Below are positions 1-12,608 of a DNA stretch of 64,000 bases, piece after piece. The notes under the pieces were generated by a model that saw only the letters and a program-made list of their open reading frames with translations, did not search any database and was not told the DNA's origin. A program made the translations under genes and the position numbers. How positions within the stretch are numbered: position 1 is the stretch's first letter; each line of letters opens with the position of its first letter. This DNA is from Isoetes taiwanensis (lineage: Eukaryota > Streptophyta > Lycopodiopsida > Isoetales > Isoetaceae), in assembly GCA_021234155.1 (NCBI GenBank), contig JAJEKV010000213.1, positions 62,001 through 126,000 on the forward strand, read 5' to 3'.

Positions 1-154
1 AGACGGGGTAAATGACCCCTTCACTCTTCCCACTGTGGATTCTAGATGATCACAGTGACACGTGGAGGGCCCTGTATCAGTGTGAAGCTGGTGCGGGGGA
101 TGAACTCCTGTTTGTATACGGTGCGGGCATCGTATACGAGTAGGGGACGTCACA
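1..154 (+). mobile_element. 3' end of a Ty3 chromovirus LTR
   Basis: The stretch matches the last part of the LTRs seen at 50500-50657, at 8830-8994 and, reversed, at 61352-61510. Shared blocks are the 'cccttcactcttccca' segment, the 'gatgaactcctgtttgtatacg' region and the end 'taggggacgtcaca'. The LTR ends with CA at 154. No primer-binding site follows, so this is most likely a 3' LTR whose element lies to the left of the window. Confidence 0.85.
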
Positions 155-2481
155 AGAAAGGCGCCACAACAATGGGTTATGCCTATGCTCATTCAACAAC
201 TAGGTGATGGCTTCGTCAAGTACTCCTACCAACAATTAGAAGAGAAGAAGCCCAACTTATCTCCGACACGAGGGACCTCAACGCCCAAGATAGAAGCATT
301 CGACCAGTGATGACTTTATCATCCTCTAGCTGCTTTAAGCTATAGAAATGGTGGCGATTGTTTCCTATTTTTCCAACATTTTTATAGAAACGAATTTAGT
401 AGAATTGGATGTTTTACCATAAAATTGAGGTTTTTACTGTAAAATGTTTATTAATTTGGCGAATTTACTATAACTGGGATGCAATATTATCAAATTTTGG
501 CGATTTTATGAAGTTCTTTAGCGTATGCATCCTAGTAAACCATCGAATCCAGATTTTAAAAAATGGTAAAATATAGCAACTTTACGAAGTTTCACACCTT
601 AAAGTCATCACTGCATTCGACACCTTAACGATAAAGGACATCAACCAAAGCACCTTCGGCAGTTCAAGACAATAGCCGGGCTATTCAAGGACACGAGCAG
701 GTCTAGGGCAGAAAGTACTTCAACTTACTCGCCAGGAAGAGGCACATGTATTGAGGCACAATGGTCATAAACCAGAAGATGAAGGAATGCTAGTACTTCC
801 ACGAGCTCCTTAGATGCAACATGAAGTTCAAGACTGTGGAGCGTGATCAAGTGCAACTAGAAGGTACCACAAGACTAGAAGGCAGCATAGCACCGTAGAA
901 CTTGATAACATCTAAGCCATCAAATCGAGGAGATCAAACAGGTAAGATGAGAAGCTCGATGGAGAACCGAGCCAAAGAATCGAAGAATCAGCTAGAAACC
1001 TCACCAAGCTACGCCAACTCGCATGCAACTTCGCAAACCCAAGGATCGACAATTCGAAAGGCAACTGATATTGCGCACAACTTCAAGAGGCGCCTCCAAA
1101 GATCTTCAGACATTGTGAAGGAGAAGCAATTATTGCCCCCGGGGGATGCACTTAGTAATAAAAGGGTATGGACATCTGCGTTCGAAGTGTGCCCAAAAAC
1201 ATCCCTAGTATACTGATCTGTGGAAGCTAATTTAACCCCTAAAGTATATATTTTGCCCCAGATAATGGCAAAAAAACCCCCTAATGGTAAGTATACAAAT
1301 ACTGAATGGTAAAAAAAACCCCCCTTTCTTGCATGCACATGTCCCGTACTGCAAAGAATACTGAATCCCCTGGGTTATTGCCCAAGAACAAGATTAAGAA
1401 GCAAACCGGAACGCCGAAGCATCAACGACCGTCACATCCTTAGTTAGCATGTGAAGCAGAAGCAAGTTGTGCCGCAGCCGACAAACATTGGAGAGCTCAA
1501 ACATATCAAAGAGCATGAGCTGACGTACAAATAAGAGGATATAGACCTTCAACACCAGCGCACTAGGAGGAACATCGACAACAATGCCATGGAGCACGTG
1601 TGCACCTTGAGGGGAGACATCAAGCCTAATAGCTTTAATAGTATTTGTAATCATAATAGTGTAAGCTATATGACTTGCATGCATGCGTATTTCCCCTTGT
1701 TATTCCCTCTCTCTCACAGTATAACAGATCAAAGAAAAGAGATGCCGGACAATTGGAAGGCGTGAAGCGAGCAACATCTTCACACACTTGTCTGTCAACA
1801 TGCTACAGGACTCGAAGGATGGAGTTGGCACAACAATATCGAATCCAGAGGCATCCTTTAGCCGCCAAGATGAAAAATTCAACGTGGAGGATGTTTCTCA
1901 ACGAAACCACGGCTTTTGGGAAGTAACATAGAAGATTTCAAGTGGTCAACTACGCCATCAAAACCACCAGCAATGGGAAACCTCTACATCGAGGAGGAGC
2001 TCAGAGTCACAAACAAGAAGGCAACGAGTGGATGAGATGCGAGCAAGATTGGAGAGCTACGATAGGCTTATGGATGATGACATCCATAATGGGAGTGGAA
2101 GGCATTCCAGATTTTCTCAGTAAGGGATTGCCCCAAGCTGAGCTAAGCGTCAACGATTGGGAAGGAAATGCATAGGAATAACTAAAATTATACATGATTG
2201 TTAACAGACATCCAACATATTGAAACCACTTGGTGAGTCGCTAAGAAGGAATCATTACTAGGATAATTGTTGACCATGTATAAAGCTAGTACCTCCAAGG
2301 AATAATCCAATCGAATGAAAAGAAGTAATCTAACAAGTCCGGCCAACTTGTTATGATGACATCAATTCAATTGATGGGAATATTCCAAGAGAGTAAATAA
2401 CTAAGAAAGGGGGATATTTAGAATATAAAATTAAATAATACATGAAAGGTATATCTAAAAATAAGAAGCACATTAATCACA
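155..2481. other. Unassigned region with one MITE
   Basis: Apart from the MITE at 305-613 I recognise no gene here. Several frames are open for 60-110 codons (for example 902-1216 and 1942-2175, plus strand), but none shows a domain, and start and splice signals are unconvincing. The text reads like decayed retroelement or intergenic DNA. A short pair of direct repeats around 'gtattataattata' lies at 2645-2695 inside the neighbouring Helitron, not here. Confidence 0.4.
305..613. mobile_element. Non-autonomous hAT-type MITE (309 bp)
   Basis: The ends are inverted: CAGTGATGACTTTA at 305-318 and its reverse complement at 600-613. An 8-bp direct repeat CATTCGAC flanks it at 297-304 and 614-621. 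TIRs starting CAG with 8-bp target duplications are typical of hAT elements. The interior is AT-rich and non-coding. The perfect TSD and TIRs suggest a fairly recent insertion. Confidence 0.85.
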
Positions 2482-5049
2482 TTAGTAACGGTGCCCAGCG
2501 TTGCTGGGCATAAGTTAAGAACGTGTCAATAATGACCTTAAATACAGCGAATAAGCCAACAATGGGAAGGAAGAGGATGATAGACCTTCACTACATTTGG
2601 TGTCGATGTTTACTATGGCTTATTATGGTGTTCTACTGCTCTAATATGCATGCGTATTATAATTATAGTGTGTTCGTATTATAATTATAATGTGTTCGAT
2701 TTGAATGTTATTATATTGCTCTGATGTAAGTTGTTGTTATGGCTTGTTAAATGAATGTTGGTATATTGCACTAATGTGCATACTTCAAACCTACAAATGC
2801 AAACTCTAGTTCATTTGACATACTAATCTTGAAAAAGAAAGTGCAAATGCATATTAAATCTAAAACATTCAATAACATTACAAAAGCCTGCCAAAAAACT
2901 CCAAAACATAACAATAACATCACATAACATTCATTCCTCTGGAACGTAGTGATAACGTTCAACTCAGATTTCGAAAGTAGCTAAATATATTGGGCAGTGC
3001 TAAAATGTATTATGTTATGTAGTTCAAGGGCTCAAAGAGATCTTTCTATGAAGGATACATGTTTCTGCATCAGGCAAATCTCAGGGATAAAGCTTCCAAA
3101 GCCTTTTGATCCTTCATTATCACTTTTTCCTTAATGTGTCTATGTCACATCTGTCACAACCTTAGTGTATGGTTTAATTGATTTATTGCATATTCAGATT
3201 GAGCGTTCTTGCCATGCCATCCTCTATATTTATATTCCTAATGCATTATTGTCCATCCAGAGGGAGATGTGCTCAAATCTTGGGGATTGATCAACACCAG
3301 GTCATCCTGCATAGAAAATAGACTGCAACCTTCTGCCACATTCTAGATCCTTCTACAATGAGAATTGGTTGTGATCCAGCAATCATATAGTATAGCTACC
3401 TGGGAAATTGGCTATCAAATTTTACAATACTCTAAAACATTCCAAAATCTGCTTTAAAAGTGTCTTTAAAGCGTTAAAGACTGGTGCTCCATGGCAAGCC
3501 CCCTGCAAAAGGAAGAACAAAATTCAAGAATTTTGCAGGGCAAGAATTGAAATCAATGCAGAGTGGAGAGAGACTATGCGGCAATTAAAAGTACCTTACT
3601 TCTAAAAGCCTGTATATTCACTTAGAAATTAGTCCTCGCACATGATTAACACTCACTCATCTCTAATCTCTTTGCAATAGCAACCCAGGCAATCTAAAAT
3701 CCTAAACTCATCCCATTTAGTAAGCATACAAATCCCATGAGCATTCATAACCACTGCAACAGCTCTGTGTGAAGCTGCAAATCCAGGAGCTGCAGATGAA
3801 CATGCAGAAGGGTTAGAACGAATCAGTAGAGAAAAAGGCTCTAAATTGGAAGCATTGAAGAGCTACACAAAAAAGGACAAAGAATAACACAGAACAAAGA
3901 AATAGGAAAAAGGGAAGAATAATCATATAGACCAGCCTCTGAAATAGATGAAGCAAAAGCAAAACATATCCATCTCACAGAAGATATAATGATTGATTGA
4001 CTGTACCCTACATCCTGTCAATAACAAAAGCAACACCTGCAAAAGCTTTCTAGCTAAACCGGCAACAACCTAGCTTCTTAAGCAACAGACTGAAGCACAA
4101 CTATTTTATTCTACATCAGCCAAACAAAGAGTGCATGAGCAAGCATACCCTTAAACAAAGCCTACACACAAATCTTTACATATATCCTCAGAGTGAAATA
4201 TGTACCAAGTCATTTCCTACAGCAACTGAACATCACAAAGAACCTTAAGTATATTGGCTCATGCAGCCATGAGTTGCTTTGCATTGTCGCTGTAAGCTTT
4301 CCTGCAGTAGTTCGATTTCTTGGAAGTAGACATCCTGAAGCCACTCCCCAAATTCAAAATATCAGAACCCCAAATAGTCTAGCATCTTGCCTGATTTCCA
4401 TCCCTCTGAAATAGATTTGGCATTGTATCCACAAAATCGATACATAAATGCATAAGCCAGCTTACAAAAATAGAAGTGCGATGCAGGAGCCAGGCCTGTG
4501 TAGAACACATCTGACTATTTTGCCCATTTTGCAAGAGCTCTAAAAAAAGCCCTTTGTTTCTTTAAGCTCTACTCTATTCAGGTGAAATGACCACTGCCAT
4601 TGCATTAGATTCAAGATCAAAGCACCAGCTCTTTAGGCCAATGCGAGCATCGGAATCACTGAAGGACAGTCCCATGTTGAGCGTCGGTCAGTCATTGAGC
4701 AACCCCTCATGGATATCCATAACCTCAAATCCATTCTAAATCTTCTTACAAAACAAAACTTTTTCTCTGATTAAGTGCTTTGGGAAACTTGAATCTTATA
4801 GGATGAAGCTGAAGCCACGAAAAAAGACTATCCTCCTGCTGCTACTAGCAGAAGAATGAAGGCTTGGTTTGGCTCTTGAGGCAGAGCCTCGATTAGGGCT
4901 CTGAGTTTCGAGGTATTTCCGGCACACCCATGATAGAAGCGAACCCTATTCCCTTATCATCAGATGAAGCCACGTGTCGTGAGATCGAATATGAGCCGTT
5001 GGATCTAGGGCTGGATCCAACACTTACACTAAAACTTTATAATATAGGA
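2482..5049 (-). mobile_element. Helitron, minus strand, non-autonomous (2.57 kb)
   Basis: On the minus strand the element starts with TC at 5049-5048 (TCCTATATTATAAAG), followed by a subterminal block around 'gttggatccagccc' that is shared with the two other Helitrons of the window. It ends with a GC-rich hairpin (gcccagcaacgctgggc, 2492-2508 on the plus strand) and CTAA at 2485-2482. The outer bases are A (2481) and T (5050) on the plus strand, the A/T insertion typical of Helitrons. No Rep or helicase domain is seen inside. Short open frames (3408-3605 and 4193-4414, plus) are unrecognised, and captured gene pieces are possible near 4560-4740. Confidence 0.8.
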
Positions 5050-6370
5050 TAGTCTTTTGAGGCAAAAGGAATTGTCATGATGATAAAACCTTGCAATTTA
5101 GAATTGTTCTAAATAATTCAATAACTCATCGCTTAGGGATAGATATGTTAAACATGATGGCTGCATCCATCATAGATGATTAAATATGTTAGCTAAGGCT
5201 AGTAAATTAATGTGTTAGATAAGAAGCATATAGCCTCTTAAGGTAGATAGAATAGCTGAGATGTTATAACAATATCAATTAAGGGGATAGGATACAATGA
5301 GGTGTAGGACCACTTTCTTATGAAGAAAGTGGGGGCTCAATCTTAGGACTAAACCTACCTACATCTTAGGGGTTGAATCACCATCAAATTAGTAGACGCT
5401 TAGAATAGAGTTCCTTCCGCAAGTATCCAAAGCACATAGAGCGTAAGATGGATAGATGCTTAATGTCTATGTGTCCTTCAGCATGCAAGACTGACGCGAT
5501 AGCCAATTTCACCAAAGCGGGGGAGCGAATTAATGGAAGCAATACAACGGCCAAGTCGTCTCCAAATTAGTCGACACCAGCTCAATGGGGAGATGTATTC
5601 TAGCCTTAGCGGGTGCGACAACTAAGGTGGGGAGAGGCTTTGTATCTAAGTATAGATAGAATGCATGATGGGAAAAGCATTCACACCTAGGAATGAGCTA
5701 GTAGCCTAGCTCTTAATTAAATTATTCAGGGTTGTGAACCCCGTATAACTACATAAATTATATAATCTAAGTATACTATTATGCGTGGCATCGATATCAC
5801 TCCGTGAGGGCATGTATCATAAGCTTTAATGTCTTGTTGATAAATGATATGTTCATAATAACTGCATAGATAGTTTTGTCTGGTGTAGATATCTTAGTAT
5901 CGAGACAAAGTAAGATAATAATTACATAAAATCTTAGTTAAACCTTCGCAAGGATGTAATTCCTTCCAAAGGCATTTAAGTAACTTTCATAAGGTCTTGA
6001 CAAATATAACAAGAATTTGTCTATCTTTCCATAAGTATAGCAACTATAAAGTATATACATGTAAGGTTGATACATCAACAACCAAGTAGCGAGCGAGAGT
6101 CACATGCTCAACACTTGGATCCGATGATATAAACCCTAGCCATATGATAAATAATTAAAATACTTTTCAAAATAAGTATTGCCTCGATAATTGTATGATG
6201 ACATATCTTAAAGGTCGTAAAGTTATCATATAACAGTTAGTTAAATATAATACTATTGGAAGCAATATATCCAATACTACTATAATGTTAATATAAAAAT
6301 ATTACCGTAAGGTAATTAATATAATTGCATAAGTCCAGCAGGATCATGCAGGGGTCCAAGAATATAATGT
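5050..6370. other. AT-rich unassigned region
   Basis: No open frame of note and no domain recognised. It is AT-rich, with a more GC-balanced middle (about 5320-5700) that includes a 'aaggtggggaga' purine run at 5619-5630 resembling the polypurine tracts of the local Ty3 family. It may be decayed retroelement UTR, but I cannot show that. Confidence 0.35.
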
Positions 6371-6389
6371 TTATTTAAGACGTTAACGC

Positions 6390-6803
6390 ATGCTAGCCGA
6401 CATGCAACAGTTGGTGGAGGAAGTACGAAGATATCCTCTAGCAACAAGAGGCCGGCAGAAGAGCATAGCGACAAGCTCTGCATCGGCGATTACAGCATCG
6501 GCGATTAGGGGACAAAGTTGGCTGAAGCTCTGCATCAACAATTGCAAGAAGCTTGCTCCAAGGTGGGCTGGACCATACAGGATAACCAAAAGAATAGGTA
6601 ACCAATCCTATAAGTTGGACCTGCCAGCACACTTGAAGATTCATAGTGTTTTCCAAGTAAAGAGACACACTCCTAATCCAGAGGAAGTATTGGAGACACC
6701 AAAGTTACTGGAAATGATGGACGATCACCTTGAGATTGTTCTAGAGATTCTTCTTGTCAGATCCTATAAGAAGACAAGAAGATCTCAATTCTCCAATACC
6801 TAG
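6390..6803 (+). pseudogene. Ty3 integrase C-terminus and chromodomain remnant
   Basis: The frame contains the block that reads K-L-A-P-R-W-A-G-P-Y-R-I, then 'SYKLDLPAHLKIHSVFQV', which in Ty3 integrases is the GPF/Y-type module linking integrase to the chromodomain. The two other copies in this window read 'SYKLDLPAHLKIHKVFHV' at the same place. Downstream bases to about 6910 still resemble the chromodomain and tail of those copies. This is a fossil fragment and is not expected to make a working enzyme. Confidence 0.8.
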
Positions 6804-6955
6804 TAAAAGGGACACTTAGCAGTGGAAGACGCTACGTGGGCACTACAAATAGATCTTGAGAAGCAATACCCACAACTCATGGAGCAATGCAAAGGTCGGC
6901 TCGTCACCGAAGTAGTCGACACCGACCCGATAGGGAGTGGAAGGTAGATTAAAAA

Positions 6956-7003
6956 GTCTACTTCCGTCCCACAGAAGTAGACGACCTTGAGAGATAAGAG
7001 GTC
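6956..7003 (+). other. Conserved stem-loop pair in Ty3 3' UTR
   Basis: Two adjacent inverted repeats: GTCTACTTC with GAAGTAGAC, then a GACCTT/GAGGTC pair. The same two stem-loops lie at 49366-49413 and 60050-60097 in the other plus-strand copies, where the second stem is perfect (GACCTC/GAGGTC). Confidence 0.6.
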
Positions 7004-7655
7004 ATCAGGCATGCATTGATAGGAAAGCACCTTTGGTCAACGCCTACTACGGGGAGGACCCTATCCTTCACGCCCAAATACGGGAAGGACACTATCCTCC
7101 ACGCCAAAGGCAACTAAAGGTGTAGGCATGAGTTGGCATCCTACGCATGATAGGGCGCTGTCTCCACGGCCACGATGGAAGAAACATAATCTTCCTATGC
7201 TGGGAGATATGCCTTGCATTCATGTAGTGTAATTAATGGGTGGTTCCCTAACAACCAACATCTATAATAATTAAATGTATGCTAGCGTAGTGTTGGACCT
7301 GCAGGCCAATAGGAGAGTCTACGGGAGGAAGGTCACACTGCGAAGACTTGCAACACATAATTTTGTCACGATGTGTTGTAAGGAAACGATGTGGAACCTT
7401 AAGTAGGAAATTTTGGAACTATGTTAATAATAATAATGGTGTAAGCTATAAAATTTTGTGAAAGTAAGAGGGTGAAAGACTCCCTTACCATAGTATGATA
7501 TTAAACAAGGATGTGTTATGATAAATTAAAATGTTACCTTGAGGTAATTATATTGTAAAATTGTATATACATCGAATGTGATTGCAGGATATGCAGGTTT
7601 CCAAGGTGGGGAGACACGTGATGCTGAGGACAACATCAAGTCAAGGTGGGGAGAA

Positions 7656-8994
7656 TGTGACGTTCCAGCATAATATACGACCCGAATACGTATATTATAC
7701 TGCCACGTCACACGTGCATGTCATCAATGACATGTACTTGAGGGACGTATAGGGTTGCACCTAGGGGGCAAGGGTTGCACCTAGGGGGCAACATTGAATG
7801 TTGTGCATGTTAAATAAACATACACAATTATAAACCCCATGGACCCCATTGCCAAATGGCTAAATCCCATTTGGCCAATGTCTAACCTGACCGTAAGGGT
7901 TTCTATAAAAGGGCTTTCCCCTTAAACCCTAAACCTTTCTTCTCCTTGCATTTTAGGGTTTTCATAGGGCTCCTTTCCCTTCTCGCATTTAGGGTTCTCT
8001 TGAGCCATTTCGGCCAAGCCAAGACCCCATTTCGCATTGTTCGGCTCTGCAAAGCCGTCTTTGCACAACAGATCATTGAGTAGCAGCCGTCTTCAGCAAG
8101 ATCAGAGGCATAGACGCATTCCGAGAATCAGGATCAGGTCAAGGACCAGGTTTCTAGTCATTCTGTTGTGCAAAGCCACCTTTTGGCTAGGCAATAAGCT
8201 GGTTTAGTATGTTAGATCAGCCATAGAGGCCTGATAGATCCCGAGATCATAAGCCCTAACAAAGGACCCTAACTCTAGATGTTTAGGTAGGTAGATTTGA
8301 TGTTATTCTCTATTTCAGTTCTGTGATGTTGTATGTATTTCACTCTGTGACCTCCATGTATTGGGAAGGGGGGTAGAGGCCTAAAGCTGTGTAGCAGATG
8401 ATCCTGATGGGCATGGATGCCTCTGGAGGCGAGGTGACTCTCCTCGTGCCGCATCAGGGCTGGGGAGATGCAACCCAGTAGTAGTAGCCCCTCTGGCTAT
8501 TCACCCGGTAGGCTACGGTCAGGTCCCACTACTTTTCAACCTACTCTGCAAAGTGTGCACGGGAGGGGCGGATGGAGTGGACTACCCTAAGCCATGTTCT
8601 TATGCCAGCCAAATCCATTTGCCATGAATTCTGTCTGCAATGACTTCTGGAGGCCCAAGCCGTCAGTCATACCCCCTCGAGTCTGAGCCCTGGGTAGGAT
8701 TTTCCTTTGCTGTTATTGTTCACCTTGATGTTGTTGTATTGATGATGTCATGATGTGTTCACCCTTCGAGGTGATTGTATTGTTATATTGTATTATGTGC
8801 TCATGTTTATTCACGCTTCCGCAGATAGGTCGACCCGAAGGGAGACGGGTGAATGACACATCCACTCTTCCCTTGCTGGCTCATTCCACTGGGAGTGGTG
8901 TCAGGTGGATGGCCCCTGCCAGTTTGGCTGACAGGGGGAATGCTCCGCCTTCTGATACGGTGTGTTCATCGTAGAGGAAGTAGGGGACATCACA
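7656..8994 (+). repeat. 3' LTR of Ty3 element (1339 bp)
   Basis: Begins TGTGACGTTCC directly after the polypurine tract and ends GGGGACATCACA. A TATA box (tataaaa, 7914-7920) is followed within 10 bp by a plant telo-box-like run (aaaccctaaacc, 7924-7935), so the promoter lies in the first fifth. A 20-bp direct repeat (gggttgcacctagggggcaa) occurs twice at about 7751-7790 in U3. The LTR appears complete. Confidence 0.85.
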
Positions 8995-9260
8995 GGCAAT
9001 ACTAACTGCACAGATGAAATCGTGAAAATCATTTTCATGAATTTTTGAGTTCTTAGCTAGAGAATGTGAACTTACTTTACTAAGATCCACAAATTCGTGA
9101 TATTCCTTGAGCCAAGTGTTTAGCATAATATCAGTTCCATAACGTATATCTTCCACTAGACAAATGATATCCTTTGCAAGCCATAATGATTTCTTGAAAA
9201 GCTGAAGAGCAGGCTCAATCCCAGGGATAATACATGAACAACAAGTTTTTTAGCCTGAAA
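8995..9260 (-). pseudogene. Unrecognised exon-like coding fragment
   Basis: On the minus strand about 80 residues are open, reading through 'EDIRYGTDIMLNTWLKEY' and 'SSHSLAKNSKIHENDF'. A GT-AAGT donor-like site follows 'VDLSK' (near 9075), so the exon may end there. The composition looks like a real, soluble helical plant protein, but I do not recognise the family. It starts immediately beside the Ty3 LTR end, so it is the pre-insertion flank or a captured fragment. Confidence 0.35.
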
Positions 9261-9969
9261 TGGTATAACCAATACTAGGGGTGTTTATCACGCACTTATT
9301 GGACCTGAAACTTTAGAAGAATCCTTTCCATTTTTCGGTTAATCTGATTACTCTAATTTGGAACAAGAAGACCTACAAGGATTTTAAGTCCTTTGCCAAG
9401 CCAGCCTTCTGTAGTTCTCGAGCAACTTAGCCAACTACAACGCGGGTGAACCTATAGCTATAGCCAAACCTTGTCTCTCTTTTGCTTCGTGATCTCTCCA
9501 TGGGGAGGCTTATAGCACCAATTACATTTATCCATGCTTTTTGTAGTACAACATGCCAAGTATTATTACACTGCAGATCCTAGTTGCATGAAATGGCATC
9601 TAAGGTAGGTTGCTTGCAAAATGCAAAATTTACCAGTTCACTGCTATTGGAGCAAGTGTGCTGTGTCGCAACACCTAAGACTGGCCTGTATAAAAACAGA
9701 TGAAGTCATATTTATAAACAATCATATCATAAAATATGAGAGCATTACACTGCTTCCATGAGATTGAGCAACATGAGCAATAAAGCATGTGAGGCATACC
9801 ATTTGCTAGTCTAGTCTATTTCATGCAATGGTCAAACTATGTATCTTCGTGTTCCAAATAACGTGAAAATTTTGGGCATCTTTTGCAGTCCTTAGGCATG
9901 CACTTGCCTATGTTTCTATCACTAAGGATTCATCGCAAAGAGCGTTCATCTAGAGTTGGTAATGTAGTG

Positions 9970-10135
9970 TCAGACAATTCGTCAGAAAAATCGTCAATTT
10001 TTTTACGATTAAGCGTCAAGAAAATCGTCAAAAAAAATGTCAAGGTTCGTCACCAAAATCATCAGATTTTTTATCAGCAAAATCGTCAAAAAAGTCGACA
10101 AAATCTGCGTCAACATTTTCGTCAGAAATGTTTTT
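9970..10135. repeat. CGTCA-rich degenerate short repeat array
   Basis: About eight copies of CGTCA, mostly within 'aaaatcgtcaaaaa'-like units, lie in 165 bp. CGTCA/TGACG is the core of plant as-1-type sites bound by TGA bZIP factors. Whether this array is regulatory or just a decayed microsatellite cannot be told from sequence. Confidence 0.6.
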
Positions 10136-10140
10136 GCAAC

Positions 10141-10225
10141 ATATTCTGGATTTAGTTGCATTTTAAATTAAATCTAGTTGCCTGGATTGAGTTGCAGTTT
10201 AAATTAAATCTAGTTGCATTCTAAG
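10141..10225. repeat. Short tandem duplication (about 50 bp unit)
   Basis: The block 'tttaaattaaatctagttgc' occurs twice (about 10161-10180 and 10199-10218), with related flanks containing 'gttgcat' and 'gttgcag'. Non-coding. Confidence 0.65.
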
Positions 10226-11796
10226 GATATGTTGATGCTTAAATTGACATAAATATATGTTACAAATTTATAGACAAGAATGTGAAAATTTTCCTTTATT
10301 CAAGTAGTAACAAGTACATTGTCAAAGAATGCACAATTTTTATTTCACCACCAAGAGAGAACCAAGACTCTCATTACATGTCTAACATTTGTAAGAAGGA
10401 CTCAAACACATGAGCCCAAGCTTCAAGCTTGTGTAAAGGAGCTCAAGCTCCAATTACCTATAGCCAATTTATCCAGTAAGTAGGCCTATGGGAATTTGCT
10501 AAATTAATAATATAAAAAATAGTCTCACCACTTAGCATTGAAGATATAGAGGGATTCTACAGCTTCGATGAGCTAACCCCTTTGACCATCTATCATTCCG
10601 AAGCTAATTTTATTGCAAACAAAATTTCTAACCAGTATTACCGCGTGTTATATTGTTGTTCCTTCTCGTGAGCTCTCTCGATCCTGTAATTGCAACATAT
10701 GTAACTAAGATATGAAATTGTCAATAGCTTGAAACTTGCATTCGCACTGAAATAAGTGGAAAGGCTTCCAAAATAAGGGCAATGCGATAACTTGCTCTAC
10801 ACTACGATGTCCTACGATTGAAACTTAATCTTGATTTGATGGCTCATAAACCATAAATTGGAAATTCCTAAAACTATATTAAAAAATTAAAAGCTACTGT
10901 AAGATGCGGAAAACAAAGGTATCAGGTTATTTGAGTCATATGTGACTAGCTGCATGCACTTTCAGATTGTGCAAACTATCAATTTTAGATTTTAAAGTAG
11001 AGCCACTATAGATGAGCTTAGCTTGAAGTTTAGTGGAAGTATGCACAAACATAAACTGTCTTAAGGAAAACAAATTAGATTACATATGCAAGAGACATGA
11101 TATCTAATCTTTAACAAAGTGATGGTGCAAGAATCATTTAATTTCAAGCATATGAAGGAAAAAGACTTTGTAAAACTTCCAATGAGAGAGGCGCTAGATA
11201 ATTGTACTCTGACCATATTCATGGTATATTCTCTCCTTAAGTAAAATTCATTTCCAAATTCCAATAGCTTGCTTATGCCCATGACAAAACCCAGCTCCAT
11301 CTACAAAGTGCAACCGGGCTTGTCCGAAAAGAACGTACAGATCCTATAGTGTCGCCAAGATCCTTGTGCAATCCTAAAAACGAATAACCTAAATCTATTG
11401 AATTTAAAACATAAATAATGGATCGATGATGGCATGGTATCTAAGCCCAATCGTCGAACACAAATCTCAAAATGGAGGTGCCTTAGAAAATTTCTTCTAA
11501 AGCCAGACCCCTCATGTAGGTCTGATGCAAACAACAGAAATTATAAGCAATGCACATGTCATACCGAAGAACTTCCAGAAAACTAACAACAGAACACTTT
11601 TGATCTGCACAACTCAGGAATGCGAATTTCCAAACCATAGGAAAATGCACAGCCCGATTTTTGGAACACTAAAATTTTTTGGCGGCTGTTAAAATTTTTA
11701 AAACATTAGGAAATCAACCGAAAAAAAAATACAAAAAGTTTTTCACTCACCGGGGAAACCAGATTTAAACAATAGATAATAATGTGTATAATTATT

Positions 11797-11893
<97 letters not shown>
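11797..11893. repeat. (GATA)n microsatellite, about 24 units
   Basis: An uninterrupted run of GATA covers about 97 bp and is bounded by AT-rich DNA. Likely polymorphic in length. Confidence 0.95.
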
Positions 11894-11895
<2 letters not shown>

Positions 11896-12483
11896 GGATT
11901 TTTATATTTTTTTGGTTCAAGGACAATAAAGAGTCAAATACAAGTATAAGTGCAAAGACAGAAATAAAATCTCAGCGGATAAACAGAGACCCACCGAGTG
12001 AAGTAATCTACCTACGCATAAGAGCGCACATCCAAATACTCCTCAAAGATAAAGGGCAAGTGAAGAACAACAATACGACTTAGCAATGTGACCTTGAGCT
12101 TTTTGGAGAACACAGTTATCTGCCACATCCAAACCTTTGAAGGTTACCAGTCTTCATCTTTTGGCGCCGCCGCCTAGGCGCCCACCACCCAACTTGGGCT
12201 AGTTTGATGTTTTGTGAGAAAGTTATAAGAGAACGAAGCTGGGACGCTCAATATAGGAGATCAATATTCTGCCTTATGGGACTGTATGCAGGCAGGAAGC
12301 ATAGATTTAGATTTATAGGAGTATGAGACATGAGTCTGATTTATGACAGTAAATCTTATGGTCATTTCATCATAGTTCACCATGCTGGTTATTCGTATAA
12401 AATTTAAAGCTTTCCACATTTAAAACTTATGAGAGTTTCTAACTGAATTTATGTTCTTCTTTTGCAGGTTGCATACGTCACGA
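11894..12483. other. 5' region of the hAT element
   Basis: Non-coding. A GC-rich inverted block (ggcgccgccgcctaggcgcc, 12161-12180) resembles the CGCCTAGGCG-type repeats often found near hAT ends. A 'tttgcag' splice acceptor ends at 12470, 13 bases before the transposase ATG at 12484, suggesting an upstream non-coding exon. I could not fix the outer end of the element. Confidence 0.45.
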
Positions 12484-12608
12484 TGCCCCGGAAGGAGTCC
12501 CCGTTGTGGAACAAGTATTGCCTTAATATTGTGAAGCATTCTAATGGCGATAGAGAGTGGGATTGCAAGTTTTGTGGTAAGCATGTTACAGGAACTAAAA
12601 CAAGAATG
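12484..12608 (+). pseudogene. hAT transposase exon: BED zinc finger, first half
   Basis: Starts with ATG at 12484 and reads 'MPRKESPLWNKYCLNIV' then W-D-C-K-F-C-G-K-H-V-T-G, the Cys pair of a BED finger (CxxCGKxxxG). The matching His part ('VAHLAG') continues at 18704 beyond the copia insertion. BED fingers bind the transposon ends in hAT transposases. The piece ends in GAATG, which is the target duplication of the inserted copia element. Confidence 0.85.

Larger units (their letters stand above)
6371..8994 (+). mobile_element. 3' part of a Ty3 chromovirus element (fossil)
   Basis: Contains the C-terminal end of the integrase and a chromodomain remnant (6390-6910), a 3' untranslated region, a polypurine tract (AAGGTGGGGAGAA, 7643-7655) and a full 3' LTR (7656-8994). 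The coding part resembles the two better copies at 48.1-49.2 and 58.0-59.6 kb but is more diverged. Left of about 6371 the similarity stops, so the front of the element is absent. It is broken, with several breaks, and clearly older than the 49.7-61.4 kb copy. Confidence 0.85.
9261..11796. other. Unassigned AT-rich region
   Basis: No domain-bearing frame on either strand. Two short repeat clusters are listed separately. Open frames of 60-90 codons at 9883-10155 (plus), 11061-11300 and 11301-11534 (minus) are low-complexity or featureless, and I do not call them genes. Confidence 0.4.

Noticed and set aside
2645-2695. Tandem 'gtattataattata' repeat as a regulatory element
   Set aside because: Only two units of AT-rich sequence, within the range of chance slippage.
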